Shown piece by piece: positions 8,532 through 17,295 of a DNA stretch of 42,105 nt; the stretch's first letter is position 1, and every line of letters begins with the position of its first letter. A model generated the notes under the pieces. That model saw only the letters and a program-made list of their open reading frames with translations, did not search any database and had not been told where the DNA came from. The DNA is taken from NCBI GenBank assembly GCA_024103495.1, contig JAGFIQ010000062.1, positions 1-42,105 of the forward strand. Reading direction: 5' to 3'. The position numbers were made by a program, and so were the translations under genes. The DNA comes from Aridibacter famidurans. GTDB lineage: Bacteria; Acidobacteriota; Blastocatellia; Pyrinomonadales; Pyrinomonadaceae.

Positions 8532-9506
8532 TCAATCCTTGTAACTGATGATGACCCCGTCCTTTCCCACGCTCCAGCCGTGATCGCCTCTGACATATAG
8601 TCCGTACAGATGGTTCGTAGTGTTACTGTTCTGTTCCGTCCAGGTAACTCCTCTGTCCCTGGTTCTCAGGATCGTTCCGCGGGCACCGACGATCCAGCCG
8701 TCCTTGTCATTCGGAAAGTCGACACGGAACAAGGTGGCGGTGACTGGCGACGCGACCTTCAGCCACGTACGGCCGCCGTCGACCGTCCTGAGTATAGTGC
8801 CGCCGGTTCCTACTGCATATCCGTCCTTCTCGTCGCGGAAATCGACATTGTAAAGGACCTCCTGAGTTCCGGAATCCTGAAGCTCCCAGGAATTGCCGTT
8901 GTTCGTCGTCGCAAGGATGGTGCCCCTGTCGCCCACGATCCAGCCGTGTGACTTGCCGTCGAAATCCAGGTGGAACAGTTCGACCTTGGTCGGCACTTCC
9001 ACACGGTTCCAGGTTTTTCCGCCGTCAACGGTGCGCATTAGAAGGCTGCCGATCACGATCTCGTCATTGTCTCGGTCAAGCACCGAACCGACGATGAATC
9101 CCTGGTTCCGGCTGTTGAACCGAATGCTCAGGAACTCCGGAACGCCGTCCGAGAACTCCGAGGGATTGGCGATGAACGTCTCCTTCCAGTTCGCACCGCC
9201 GTCCGTGGTCTCGAACATCTTGCGTCCCGCGACAAGATAGCCGTCATCGTCATTCCGGAAGTAGATCTCGTTTATGTTGGCCGCCGTGTTCAAGACCCGT
9301 TTGGACCAGGTGTTGCCGCCGTCACGGGTCTGCGCCAGGTATCCTTCATCTCCGGCGACCCATCCTGTGTTTGACGATGTAAAGAAAACACTGATCAGAT
9401 CGCCGGTCCCCGACCCTCTGCGGATCTGCCAGCTGTCCTGAGAGAAAGCCGGGGCTGAGGCGAATACAAATAGAACTGCGATCAATACTGGAACTCTGAA
9501 TGACAT
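8532..9506 (-). CDS. Ycf48-like / BNR-repeat beta-propeller, exported
   Basis: This 324-residue protein has a signal peptide (MSFRVPVLIAVLFVFASAPAFSQ) followed by about seven repeats of a G-W-x-V-G-x-x-G-x-I/L...T-x-D-G-G-x-T/N-W pattern. Examples are GWVAGDEGYLAQTRDGGNTW, GWIVGDRGTILATTNNGNSW and GYAVGTGGTILRTVDGGRTW. This is the Ycf48/photosystem II assembly-like fold, which in non-phototrophs marks secreted or periplasmic propellers of unknown role; photosynthesis is not implied. The ATG at 9506 has CAGGAG 7 nt upstream. It lies downstream of the VIT-VWA gene on the same strand, with a small hairpin between them. Confidence 0.88.
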   Translation of the reverse strand: MSFRVPVLIAVLFVFASAPAFSQDSWQIRRGSGTGDLISVFFTSSNTGWVAGDEGYLAQTRDGGNTWSKRVLNTAANINEIYFRNDDDGYLVAGRKMFETTDGGANWKETFIANPSEFSDGVPEFLSIRFNSRNQGFIVGSVLDRDNDEIVIGSLLMRTVDGGKTWNRVEVPTKVELFHLDFDGKSHGWIVGDRGTILATTNNGNSWELQDSGTQEVLYNVDFRDEKDGYAVGTGGTILRTVDGGRTWLKVASPVTATLFRVDFPNDKDGWIVGARGTILRTRDRGVTWTEQNSNTTNHLYGLYVRGDHGWSVGKDGVIISYKD

Positions 9507-9599
9507 TTTGAAACTCCTGAATACTGCAAAGGGAGAAAGGGAATGAGGTGGCTCCTTCCATTAGAAAATACAATTTCAGATGGAAAAAGTCACCCCATT

Positions 9600-9620
9600 C
9601 GTTCTTCAAGATGAAGAACG
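9600..9620 (-). terminator. Hairpin abutting the VIT-VWA stop codon
   Basis: An 8-bp stem (9600-9607 with 9613-9620) and a 5-nt loop lie immediately after the minus-strand stop. The minus strand continues with a short T-run about 10 nt later, so termination is probably weak and may allow read-through into the propeller gene. Confidence 0.45.
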
Positions 9621-11858
9621 CTACTCACGTACGTAGTAAACGCGGCCTTCCAGTACGAAGGTCACGTTCTTTCCGATCGCGAGGTATCTCGCCGCCGACG
9701 GATTACCAAGAGCAAAGTTGAAGTACTCTTCCGAACCGAACTTCAACCTGATCTCCGGAAGGCGCTTAGATTCGTCGAACGCCGTGTCGGTCCACACTTC
9801 ATTGTCCTTTATGAAGTTCTTCGTACCGACGAACCTGTTCGTCTCCGTCTGCCCGAGAAAGACGCTGTTGTCGTCGCCCGCCGCTGAAGGCGCCGCAAGG
9901 GTGTTCGACTGCAGAGTGTTCTGCTGAACGCTCATTTTCACGGCTCCGCGTCCGGATTCTTCCCGCATAGTCCGGGCGATGTCCTCGCTCGCGGCTCCGT
10001 CGATGGCGAAGCGGTTCCCGACCGTGTCGCGCGCCCGGAACGAACCGTCTGTCGCGAGATACGACGTATAAGGGGTGACTATTCCGTACCTCATTCCCAG
10101 GTCGACGATCTCGTCCTTGAGCTCCTTGCTTTCGCCATTGATCCGGATCTGTTCCATAAGCCAGCCGACGCGCCTCGAAGCCCAGAGTCTCGGCAAGAAA
10201 TCGTTCTCGAGCGACCTGAGCGGAAAGGCGAGCTCGCGGAACTCGAAAGTGCGTCTTCCGCCGCCGAACAAACCGCGCATCCGCAGCGTGACCTCGTCGA
10301 GATCCGCCTGATTCCTGTATCTGCCCGTGATCACCGTCTGCGCCCCGCGGAAAATGTCGGAAAGCTCTCTCGGATAGCTCTTCTCGATATCAACCGGCCC
10401 GTAATCGATCTCGACATCCGAGAGCACCGGCGAGTTTACTTTGTTGAAGAAGGATGAGACCTTGATCTCGAGGTCTTCTTTCGGCTGGACGTATCCCGCA
10501 AGGCCCGCATTCTCGGTACCCAGCGTGTCCAGGAGACGAGTGTTCACATCGTATCCGACACCGAACGGGAACAGCCGCAGTCCGTTCACTTTCTTTGCGC
10601 GCACATTGTCAACGATCTTGTCCACTTCCCTTTCTCCGACCGTCGGAAGACCGTCAGTAAGCAGAACAAGCATCTTCGGGCGCTCGCTGCCGTCGAATTG
10701 CCCAAGTGCTGCCTGTAGTGCGTCGTTGATGTTGGTGCCGCCGTTCGCCTTGAGATCCGCGACGAAATCGACTCCCCGGCGCTTGTTTGCTTCGGTTGCG
10801 TCAAGAAGCCTCGTCTCCATCACGTGATCTTCTCCGGAGAAGCTGATCACGTTAAAACGGTCGCCTTGATTGAGCGAACGAATTCCGAAGTTCAGCGCGG
10901 GCCTCGCTTTCTCGAGCTTGCCGTCGTCCTGCATCGATCCGGAAGTGTCCAAAACGAAGATCACGTCCTTCGCAACAGACCTCTCCCCGAGACCTTCGTT
11001 CGGTGAGACCATCAATAGATAGTACCCGTCCTTTCCGGCTTCCCTGTAGGTGATCAGCGATAATCCGAATTCAGATCTCGAAAGACCGTAGAAGAGGCGA
11101 AAATCGTTCGGATCGCCTTTCGATTCGAACGTGACCACGGTGCGGTTTGAGCCGCTTTGGCTGAAGTCGATCTTGTGTGACGGAGAATAGATATTCCTTA
11201 GCGGCTCCTTTGAAACTATCTCGATCCGGCCCGCAACGGTGCCGAATTGCTGGCTTCCGGGCGGCTCGCGCCCGATAGCCGCCCTGTTCCAGACCGCTTT
11301 CCCGGTTCCGAGCGGGTAAACGTAAGAGACCGTGCCTGAGTCCGCTTCGAGTATCTGCGAATAAGTCAATTCGAGCTTCTTCTCGGAATTTGCAGGGATC
11401 GGAAAGATCGAGGCCTGAAACAGATCTTTGCCGGCATATTCCAGCAAGCCGGGATCCATCATCGACCTTACGATCTGGTCATATATCCGTCTCGCTTCCT
11501 CTTTCGAACGGACCTCTCCGGTCAGCCTTTTCCCGTTCTCCCAGATCGCGAAGCCTTCGACCGAAGCATCCTCGGGGATCGGGAAAAGATATATGCCCTC
11601 GAGAGTGAAGCCCGTTCGGTTCTCGAAGACCTGGACCACTTTGGTAGTTGCGACCTGGCCATCGATCTTAGTGTCGATGTTCACTGACTTGACGGGCAGA
11701 TTAACCGGAAGGACGATCTCCGGTGGGACGGGGCGCGGGCACCTTCGTGCGATATCGCAGGGGCGCGGGATGATGATGCCCTGTGCGAAGGTCCCGGCGG
11801 CACAAAACAACCGAAACGGCGCAAGAAAGGCCGCAACAACCAGGTTCCTCAGACTCAT
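9621..11858 (-). CDS. VIT and von Willebrand factor A domain protein, exported
   Basis: This 745-residue protein starts with a signal peptide ending near TFAQ (residue 26). A VIT domain (about 45-175; KVVQVFENRTGFTLEGIYLFPIP type) precedes a VWA domain (about 297-480) with the metal-dependent adhesion motif D304-T-S306-G-S308 and a later LTDGLPT segment. This is the inter-alpha-trypsin-inhibitor heavy-chain architecture. In bacteria it suggests a periplasmic or surface protein-binding role whose partner is unknown. The remaining C-terminal 250 residues include a possible substrate-presentation region and a beta-rich end. AAAGGAGG lies just before the ATG at 11858, a very strong ribosome site. 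Nearby genes on the same strand also encode exported proteins. Confidence 0.92.
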   Translation of the reverse strand: MSLRNLVVAAFLAPFRLFCAAGTFAQGIIIPRPCDIARRCPRPVPPEIVLPVNLPVKSVNIDTKIDGQVATTKVVQVFENRTGFTLEGIYLFPIPEDASVEGFAIWENGKRLTGEVRSKEEARRIYDQIVRSMMDPGLLEYAGKDLFQASIFPIPANSEKKLELTYSQILEADSGTVSYVYPLGTGKAVWNRAAIGREPPGSQQFGTVAGRIEIVSKEPLRNIYSPSHKIDFSQSGSNRTVVTFESKGDPNDFRLFYGLSRSEFGLSLITYREAGKDGYYLLMVSPNEGLGERSVAKDVIFVLDTSGSMQDDGKLEKARPALNFGIRSLNQGDRFNVISFSGEDHVMETRLLDATEANKRRGVDFVADLKANGGTNINDALQAALGQFDGSERPKMLVLLTDGLPTVGEREVDKIVDNVRAKKVNGLRLFPFGVGYDVNTRLLDTLGTENAGLAGYVQPKEDLEIKVSSFFNKVNSPVLSDVEIDYGPVDIEKSYPRELSDIFRGAQTVITGRYRNQADLDEVTLRMRGLFGGGRRTFEFRELAFPLRSLENDFLPRLWASRRVGWLMEQIRINGESKELKDEIVDLGMRYGIVTPYTSYLATDGSFRARDTVGNRFAIDGAASEDIARTMREESGRGAVKMSVQQNTLQSNTLAAPSAAGDDNSVFLGQTETNRFVGTKNFIKDNEVWTDTAFDESKRLPEIRLKFGSEEYFNFALGNPSAARYLAIGKNVTFVLEGRVYYVRE

Positions 11859-11956
11859 AGTACTCCTCCTTTTACGCTTGGAGCGCGGGGAAGCGCGCTC
11901 AGGTCAGTGCTTGTTGGACGGTCGTTGGAACGTGATGGTTACTTTGGCTTGCAGTT

Positions 11957-12625
11957 TCAAGGGCTGGAGTCGTTGTAGAGGGCTTCCGCAAGCACTGCTT
12001 CGAACGCAGTTCGGACGCTTTCCGCCGTCTGGTCGGCGCGCCGCAGGTTGTTCTCGAGCGACGTGATGGCGGAATCTATCTGGCTCAGAAGGTTCTCGAG
12101 GTTCTTTTTCTCGATCTCGAGTTCCGACTGTCTTTGTTCGCGCAGGTCTTCGGGGCGGAAAGAACCTGACAGGGATGTGTAGCCGGAGATAACCTCGGGA
12201 CGCAGATTGTATTCAACCTGCTGAAGCTTCGTCGAAACGCCGTTCTGCTTCTCGATCATATCGATCAACTGGGATCTCAGCGATTCGGCCCTCTGTTCCA
12301 GCTTTGTGAGAAAGTCGAGGTAAAAGATCAGCTTCTTCTGCTCCACATCGGACATAGAATCGAGCGAAAGCGCAGGCGCGTTCTCGAGCGGCGATTCCGG
12401 AGGTCCGGGTTCCGCCTGGCTATTCTGCCGGGTCCTTTCGCGGATAAGCGCCTCGATGTCGTCATCGCGGCTAACTACGACGGGCGTATCCTTGTCAGGT
12501 GTTGGTGTGGGTGAGGGCGGAACTGTCTGCGCGGGCGATGTCATTGCGAAGGTCAGCAAGAGCAAAGCCGGCGTGAGTGCGAAGTTCAGACGTTTTCCTT
12601 GGCGGATGACGGTAAAGGGTTCCAT
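11957..12625 (-). CDS. Exported coiled-coil protein of unknown function
   Basis: The ATG at 12625 gives 222 residues; a GTG at 12652 in the same frame is less likely because it only adds a polar leader before the signal peptide. The N-terminus (NFALTPALLLLTFAMTSPAQ) looks like a signal sequence, followed by a Pro/Thr-rich linker (PPSPTPTP). Two heptad-rich helices, about residues 90-140 and 160-210, are predicted coiled coil. I recognise no family. It lies about 100 nt before the VIT-VWA gene on the same strand and could share its transcript. A 7-bp hairpin (11881-11900) lies in the gap. Confidence 0.7.
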   Translation of the reverse strand: MEPFTVIRQGKRLNFALTPALLLLTFAMTSPAQTVPPSPTPTPDKDTPVVVSRDDDIEALIRERTRQNSQAEPGPPESPLENAPALSLDSMSDVEQKKLIFYLDFLTKLEQRAESLRSQLIDMIEKQNGVSTKLQQVEYNLRPEVISGYTSLSGSFRPEDLREQRQSELEIEKKNLENLLSQIDSAITSLENNLRRADQTAESVRTAFEAVLAEALYNDSSP

Positions 12626-12764
12626 AGCATTGCTCTTTCGGTACGGAATCACTTGCGGGAATGCCCGATTCTCATATCTTTGGCGATTAGTTTATACTTG
12701 CGCTTGTTCCGATGACAACGGGTTCGCAGTCCTTTGCACGCCCCTCCCCTAATCAAGTTCCGCG

Positions 12765-13718
12765 ATGATCATTAGAGCCGAAAAGATCTCGAGACGCGTT
12801 GACGACAAATGGGTCCTGCGCGAACTTTCGTTCGAGACCCGTGCGGGAGAGGTGTTCGGTGTGCTCGGTCTTAATGCCGGAGGAAAGACGCTTCTGCTCC
12901 GGACGCTGGCGGGACTGGAGCCGCTCGACACCGGCACGATCACGGTCGCGGGCGAAGTTACGAACCTGCGCCAGGAATGCGAGTTTGTGCCCGCGACGGC
13001 TCTGTCTTCGCGAGGCGGCCTGTTCCGGCGCCCGGGACCCGAGAGCCCGCTGGAAAAGATCAAGAGGATAAACAGGTCCCTCGAAAGCGGGAAGACCTTC
13101 ATACTCCTTGACGGTGTTTTCGAAGGGCTGGACCCGGCGAACGCCGACAAACTCCGGGAACACATCTTCGATCGTGCGGCCGCGGAAACCAACACTTTCA
13201 TCGTTTCGGGCACGGACCGCAGGCAGATCTACCTCACCTGCGACAGGATAGGCATTCTTCACAACGGTGAGTTCGTACAGGTCGGCACGCCAGAGGAGGT
13301 CTACAAGACTCCGGATTCTTCCGTTGCGGCAAGCCTGACCGGATATGTGAATCTGATCCGGGCCCGTCGTCTCACTTCAAGCAAGAAGGATGTTCACGAA
13401 TTCGTGACGATTGACGGAGAACACAGGCTGACGGCCGAAGCCACGGAGAAGCGCCGGCTCTCGCCGATCAATAAGGACACGCTCCTTTCGATCAGGCCCG
13501 AGGAGATCTCGATCTCGTTCGGGGCGTCGTTTCCCGAGGACAATTTGATCAAGGCGCGGGTTACAGACGTAAGATTCCTTGGTCCTGTCACGAGGGTGAA
13601 GCTCGACGCCAACGGGCTTGCCCTGCAGGCGCTCGTGCTGCGGCTCGTGGGTTTGGAGGTCGGCGAGGAATGCATGGTCGGGATATCTCCCGACCGGATA
13701 AAGATCCTTCCGGAGTAG
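12765..13718 (+). CDS. Degenerate ABC-type ATPase with TOBE domain
   Basis: This 317-residue protein resembles importer ATPases of the PotA/FbpC/ModC type. It has an N-terminal nucleotide-binding domain (1-230) and a C-terminal TOBE-like region (about 235-317; LLSIRPEEISIS, ARVTDVRFLGPVTRVKL). Walker A is intact (GLNAGGKT, 35-42). Other motifs are damaged. Walker B reads FILLDG with the catalytic Glu replaced by Gly117. No LSGGQ signature is present. The switch His of the usual THD is SGTD. Walker A and B are only about 70 residues apart instead of about 120, so the helical subdomain is largely missing. It may bind but not hydrolyse ATP. No permease or binding-protein gene adjoins it. The frame is intact with normal codon use, arguing against a recent pseudogene. 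Confidence 0.82.
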   Translation: MIIRAEKISRRVDDKWVLRELSFETRAGEVFGVLGLNAGGKTLLLRTLAGLEPLDTGTITVAGEVTNLRQECEFVPATALSSRGGLFRRPGPESPLEKIKRINRSLESGKTFILLDGVFEGLDPANADKLREHIFDRAAAETNTFIVSGTDRRQIYLTCDRIGILHNGEFVQVGTPEEVYKTPDSSVAASLTGYVNLIRARRLTSSKKDVHEFVTIDGEHRLTAEATEKRRLSPINKDTLLSIRPEEISISFGASFPEDNLIKARVTDVRFLGPVTRVKLDANGLALQALVLRLVGLEVGEECMVGISPDRIKILPE

Positions 13719-13747
13719 TACGCGCGCTCAATTTCTCTACAAAAAGT

Positions 13748-13771
13748 GAGGCCGCCTTTTCGGGCGGCCTC
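13748..13771 (-). terminator. Terminator between converging genes
   Basis: A 9-bp GC-rich stem (13748-13756 with 13763-13771) and a 6-nt loop. On the minus strand it is followed by CACTTTTTGT, so it serves the OmpA gene ending at 13799; on the plus strand the tail TTGCTCTT is weaker. Confidence 0.8.
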
Positions 13772-13798
13772 GTTGCTCTTGTCAGGTGGCGCGGAGTC

Positions 13799-15328
13799 TT
13801 ATCGCACGTTCATCACGAACTTGACCTCGACCCGCCTGTTCTTGGCGCGGTTCCTGGTCGTGTTGTTCGGGACGACAGGGAATGTCCCTCCGTAGCCCTT
13901 CGCTTCAAGCCGGTCCGATCCTACGCCAAGGCTGATCAGCTTGTCGGCCATCGCGCGGGCGCGCTCGTCGGTCAGCGTCTGAAGCTCCTCAGGCGACCCG
14001 CGGTCGTCCGTGTGCGACTCGATTATCACTCTGTAGTTCGGACTGCTGTTGATGACCTCGCCGAGCCAGTTCATCTTCGTTTCCGCATTCGCGGCAAAGC
14101 TGCTGACTCTTGCACCGGACCAGAAATCCTCGCCCACCGTAAGCATGAGGCCGGTCTCGGTTTCTTCCACCGTACCAAATCGCTCGAGCGATTTTTTCAT
14201 CGTCGGCAGATTGGCCTTCATCTGCTGAAGCATCTTCTCGCGATCCCTTTCTTCTTCCAGCGCCTTCTTGCTGGCTTCGACGCTGGCGAGCTGGATCTTC
14301 GCATCCTGGGCCTCCTTACGGAGCCGGCCGACCTCGGCCGTCAGCTGTTTGACCTGATTCGAGAAGTTGAGAGCGTCGCGTTCCGCAAGCTCCCTCGCTC
14401 TCGTTTCTCGCGCAAGCTCGGTTCGCAGGGACTCGATCTCCGTCTGGGCGTCCGAGAACTTGGTCTCCGCTTCTCGAAGCTCGGCATCCTGACGGATCTT
14501 CTCGTTTCGCTTTTCGCGGGCGTCCTTGCGGGCATTCGCAGTAACTTCGGCTTTCACGGCGGAACTGATCGCCTTGCGGGCCGCGATGTCGACGTACTCT
14601 TCGTCCCTTCCAGCCTCCCAGGCCGCCTCGGCGTTCTTTAGAAGACCTTCGGCCTCGTCGAGCTCTTCCGCAGCGTCGCGCGGCGCACCGGCGTACCTGG
14701 CGAGCGCGACCGCCTGTTTCGCCTGGAGGATCGACGGAGGCGTGCGCCTGTAATCGACATCCGCGATCTCAGGCGTGCGCGCGTCATTGAAGTAGTCGCT
14801 GGAATTGCCGAAGTACTGGATCGAAGTAGCGGTCGTGAGAGGCGTGCCGGAGCGCGTATAGGCGCTGAAATTCTCGAGCATAATCTCCTGGCTCGGCCGG
14901 CTCACAAGAAAATGCGGTTCCGCGGTGACGATCAGCGCAAACGTCTGGAGCCTTGTCGTGACGCTGATCTTGGAATCGAACTCGAAAAACCCGCGGCGTT
15001 TGATCTCGCCGAGATTGTCGATCTGCCCGTTTGGCGAGATCGCCCAGAGCACGTACGTCGCGTAACCGGCTCCGAGCTCGAACGGCCTCGGCATCTTTGA
15101 AACCGAAAGTTCGATCTCAGTGCCGTTCTTCTGGGTCCTTTCGACCTTGGCTTCGCCCTTCATTCTGGGAAAGCGAGTCGTACCGCGGAATCGCACTACG
15201 ACGTTCTCGTCGAGGGGATAGGTGATCGCCTTCGTTTCCCTGGCTATGTCAACCTGTCCGAAAGCCGTGGAAGCGGTAAGGATGAGCGCACTTGCAAAAA
15301 GCAAGGAGTACTTCTTCAAAATTGTCAT
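13799..15328 (-). CDS. OmpA family outer-membrane protein with coiled coil
   Basis: The protein has 509 residues starting at the ATG at 15328, which has GGAG 8 nt upstream and begins a clear signal peptide (MTILKKYSLLFASALILTASTAFG). An N-terminal beta-rich domain (about 25-190) is followed by a long charged helix/coiled coil (about 215-375). A C-terminal OmpA-like peptidoglycan-binding domain (about 385-509) carries SHTDDRGSPEE, LTDERARAM and NRRVEVKF. It probably anchors the outer envelope to peptidoglycan; the helical spacer could span the periplasm. The longer open frame to 15376 is ignored because it places 16 polar residues before the signal peptide. A terminator follows. Confidence 0.9.
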   Translation of the reverse strand: MTILKKYSLLFASALILTASTAFGQVDIARETKAITYPLDENVVVRFRGTTRFPRMKGEAKVERTQKNGTEIELSVSKMPRPFELGAGYATYVLWAISPNGQIDNLGEIKRRGFFEFDSKISVTTRLQTFALIVTAEPHFLVSRPSQEIMLENFSAYTRSGTPLTTATSIQYFGNSSDYFNDARTPEIADVDYRRTPPSILQAKQAVALARYAGAPRDAAEELDEAEGLLKNAEAAWEAGRDEEYVDIAARKAISSAVKAEVTANARKDAREKRNEKIRQDAELREAETKFSDAQTEIESLRTELARETRARELAERDALNFSNQVKQLTAEVGRLRKEAQDAKIQLASVEASKKALEEERDREKMLQQMKANLPTMKKSLERFGTVEETETGLMLTVGEDFWSGARVSSFAANAETKMNWLGEVINSSPNYRVIIESHTDDRGSPEELQTLTDERARAMADKLISLGVGSDRLEAKGYGGTFPVVPNNTTRNRAKNRRVEVKFVMNVR

Positions 15329-15472
15329 TGTTATTTCTCCGGATTTGGGGACGGTAACCCCGAGATGATGCGTCACATTATACGCGCGTTGCTATCCAGC
15401 AGGAAATGAATGACAAAGAGGGACTTGGACACCTAATGTTGACCTGAAGTATATTCGGAAACTTGATCTGAA

Positions 15473-17266
15473 ATGAACGACTTCCGGAGACTTCTCAAAT
15501 ACCTCCGTCCGCACTACGCCACGTTCGCTGTCGCGATCCTGGCGATGATCCTGACCGCCCTGTTCGAAACGGCCACGGGTGCTCTGCTCGTTCCGCTTCT
15601 CGACCAGTTCCAGGCCGTCGGCACAAGCGGCACGGCCACGCTGTTCAACATCCACCGGTTCATCCCGCAGGGGCCCGGCAAATGGTATGAAGCGTGGCTC
15701 ATGATCTCCGTTCTACTTCTTGCCTTTACAGTACTCAAAGGGATCACTGCGTATTTTTCGGCTTACCTGATGTCGAAGATCGGCCAGGCCGCGATCCTCG
15801 AGCTCCGCAAACAGCTGTATGATCACCTGCTGTCGCAGCCCGCATCTTTCTTCGAGAGGCACCGCACGAACTTCCTTGTATCGAGGCTCGTGGTGAGCTG
15901 TGCGGCGATCGAGCTCGCGGTGTCGGCAAGCCTCCGGGACGTTCTTCGCGAGCTCTTCATGCTGATCTGCTTTGTCGGAGCGGCTTTCTATTTCAACTGG
16001 AGGCTGATGCTCGGTGCGCTGATCATAGGACCTGTGATCGCCTGGCTCACCTCGCGTTTCAGCTCCTCACTCAGGCGTCTCTCGGAAGTGTCGCTTAAGG
16101 GCAACCAGAGCCTGACCGACACGGCGCAGGAGACGCTCTCGAACCAGGCGGTCGTCAAGGCTTACTCTGCCGAGGGCCGCGAGCGGAAGCATTTCGGTTC
16201 CGTTGCAGAACTGATCGCCCGCGCCAACCTCCGGGCCGGTAAGATTGCCGCGCTCTCGCCGCCGACGATAGAGATCATAGGCGTCGCGGCAATAATCGTC
16301 TTCTTCTATTTCGGGCTTCGCGAGATAAACGTCGGGAATATGGAAGCGCCGCAGTTCTTTGCCTTTCTCTTCTTCCTTTTCCGGAGCTACGAGCCTATGC
16401 GGAAGCTTTCAAGGCAGCACAACGAGATCTCGAAGGCGTTTGCCGCCGCCCAGGACGTGTGGGACGTCCTGGACGACCGGGACGATTTTCCGGTCAAGGA
16501 GAATGCTGTCAGGATCGAAGCTCTGAAGGAAGGAGTCACGTTTCGAAGAGTATCGTTCCGATACCGTGAAGGAGAGAGTGATGTGCTTTCGAATATCGAT
16601 CTCGAGATCCCGAAAGGACAGATGGTGGCGCTCGTGGGAGAGAGCGGCGGAGGAAAGTCGAGCCTGATCAAGCTGGTCCAAAGGCTGTATGACCCGACCG
16701 AAGGTTCTGTCGTTTGGGACGGGACCGATTTGCGCGATGCCGAACTTACGAGCCTTCGAAGACAGATCGCGCTTGTGATGCAGGAAACCGTGCTGTTTAA
16801 TGAAACGGTCGCCTACAACATCTCTTACGGGAAGCCCGATGCAGGAAACGCCGAGATCAGGGAAGCGGCAACGATCGCTTATGCCGACGAGTTCGTCGAT
16901 AAACTGCCGGACGGCTTCGACACCGTGGTCGGCGAGCGCGGTTCGATCCTTTCAGGCGGCCAGAGGCAGAGGATAGCGATCGCGCGCGCGGTGCTGGCGG
17001 ATTCGTCTCTCCTGATCCTGGACGAGGCCACGTCCGCGCTCGACACCGAAAGCGAAAGGCTGGTCCAAATGGCTCTTGCAAATCTCACAAAGGGCCGGAC
17101 CACTATCGTCATCGCGCACAGGCTGTCCACTGTCAGGCAAGCGGACAAGATCGTGGTTTTACAGAAGGGCAGGATCGTCGAGACCGGAACGCACGAGGAA
17201 CTGATCGACAAAGGCGGCGTGTACAAGCGGCTTTACGAGCTTCAGTTCGCGGAAAGCGGCGGTTGA
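15473..17266 (+). CDS. MsbA-like ABC exporter (fused permease-ATPase)
   Basis: This 597-residue half-transporter has an N-terminal six-helix membrane domain (about 15-320) and a C-terminal nucleotide-binding domain (about 350-595). Motifs are complete: Walker A GESGGGKS (389-396), signature LSGGQ (493-497), Walker B LLILDEATSALD (from 513) and the switch histidine in IVIAHRLSTV. This matches type IV exporters such as MsbA, which flip lipid A or other lipids across the inner membrane as homodimers. The substrate cannot be fixed from sequence, since multidrug exporters look alike. It is followed 29 nt later by yicC on the same strand. Confidence 0.92.
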   Translation: MNDFRRLLKYLRPHYATFAVAILAMILTALFETATGALLVPLLDQFQAVGTSGTATLFNIHRFIPQGPGKWYEAWLMISVLLLAFTVLKGITAYFSAYLMSKIGQAAILELRKQLYDHLLSQPASFFERHRTNFLVSRLVVSCAAIELAVSASLRDVLRELFMLICFVGAAFYFNWRLMLGALIIGPVIAWLTSRFSSSLRRLSEVSLKGNQSLTDTAQETLSNQAVVKAYSAEGRERKHFGSVAELIARANLRAGKIAALSPPTIEIIGVAAIIVFFYFGLREINVGNMEAPQFFAFLFFLFRSYEPMRKLSRQHNEISKAFAAAQDVWDVLDDRDDFPVKENAVRIEALKEGVTFRRVSFRYREGESDVLSNIDLEIPKGQMVALVGESGGGKSSLIKLVQRLYDPTEGSVVWDGTDLRDAELTSLRRQIALVMQETVLFNETVAYNISYGKPDAGNAEIREAATIAYADEFVDKLPDGFDTVVGERGSILSGGQRQRIAIARAVLADSSLLILDEATSALDTESERLVQMALANLTKGRTTIVIAHRLSTVRQADKIVVLQKGRIVETGTHEELIDKGGVYKRLYELQFAESGG

Positions 17267-17295
17267 CCGCCGCGAAGGATCGATCGGAAATAGTT

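Noticed and set aside
8440..8544. Small plus-strand ORF after AGGAGG (34 codons from GTG)
   Set aside because: The AGGAGG is about 19 nt from the GTG, the ORF overlaps the 3' end of the propeller gene, and the peptide shows no recognisable features.
11881..11900. Terminator or riboswitch before the VIT-VWA gene
   Set aside because: It is a 7-bp hairpin without a T-tail and with no recognisable aptamer; too little to call.
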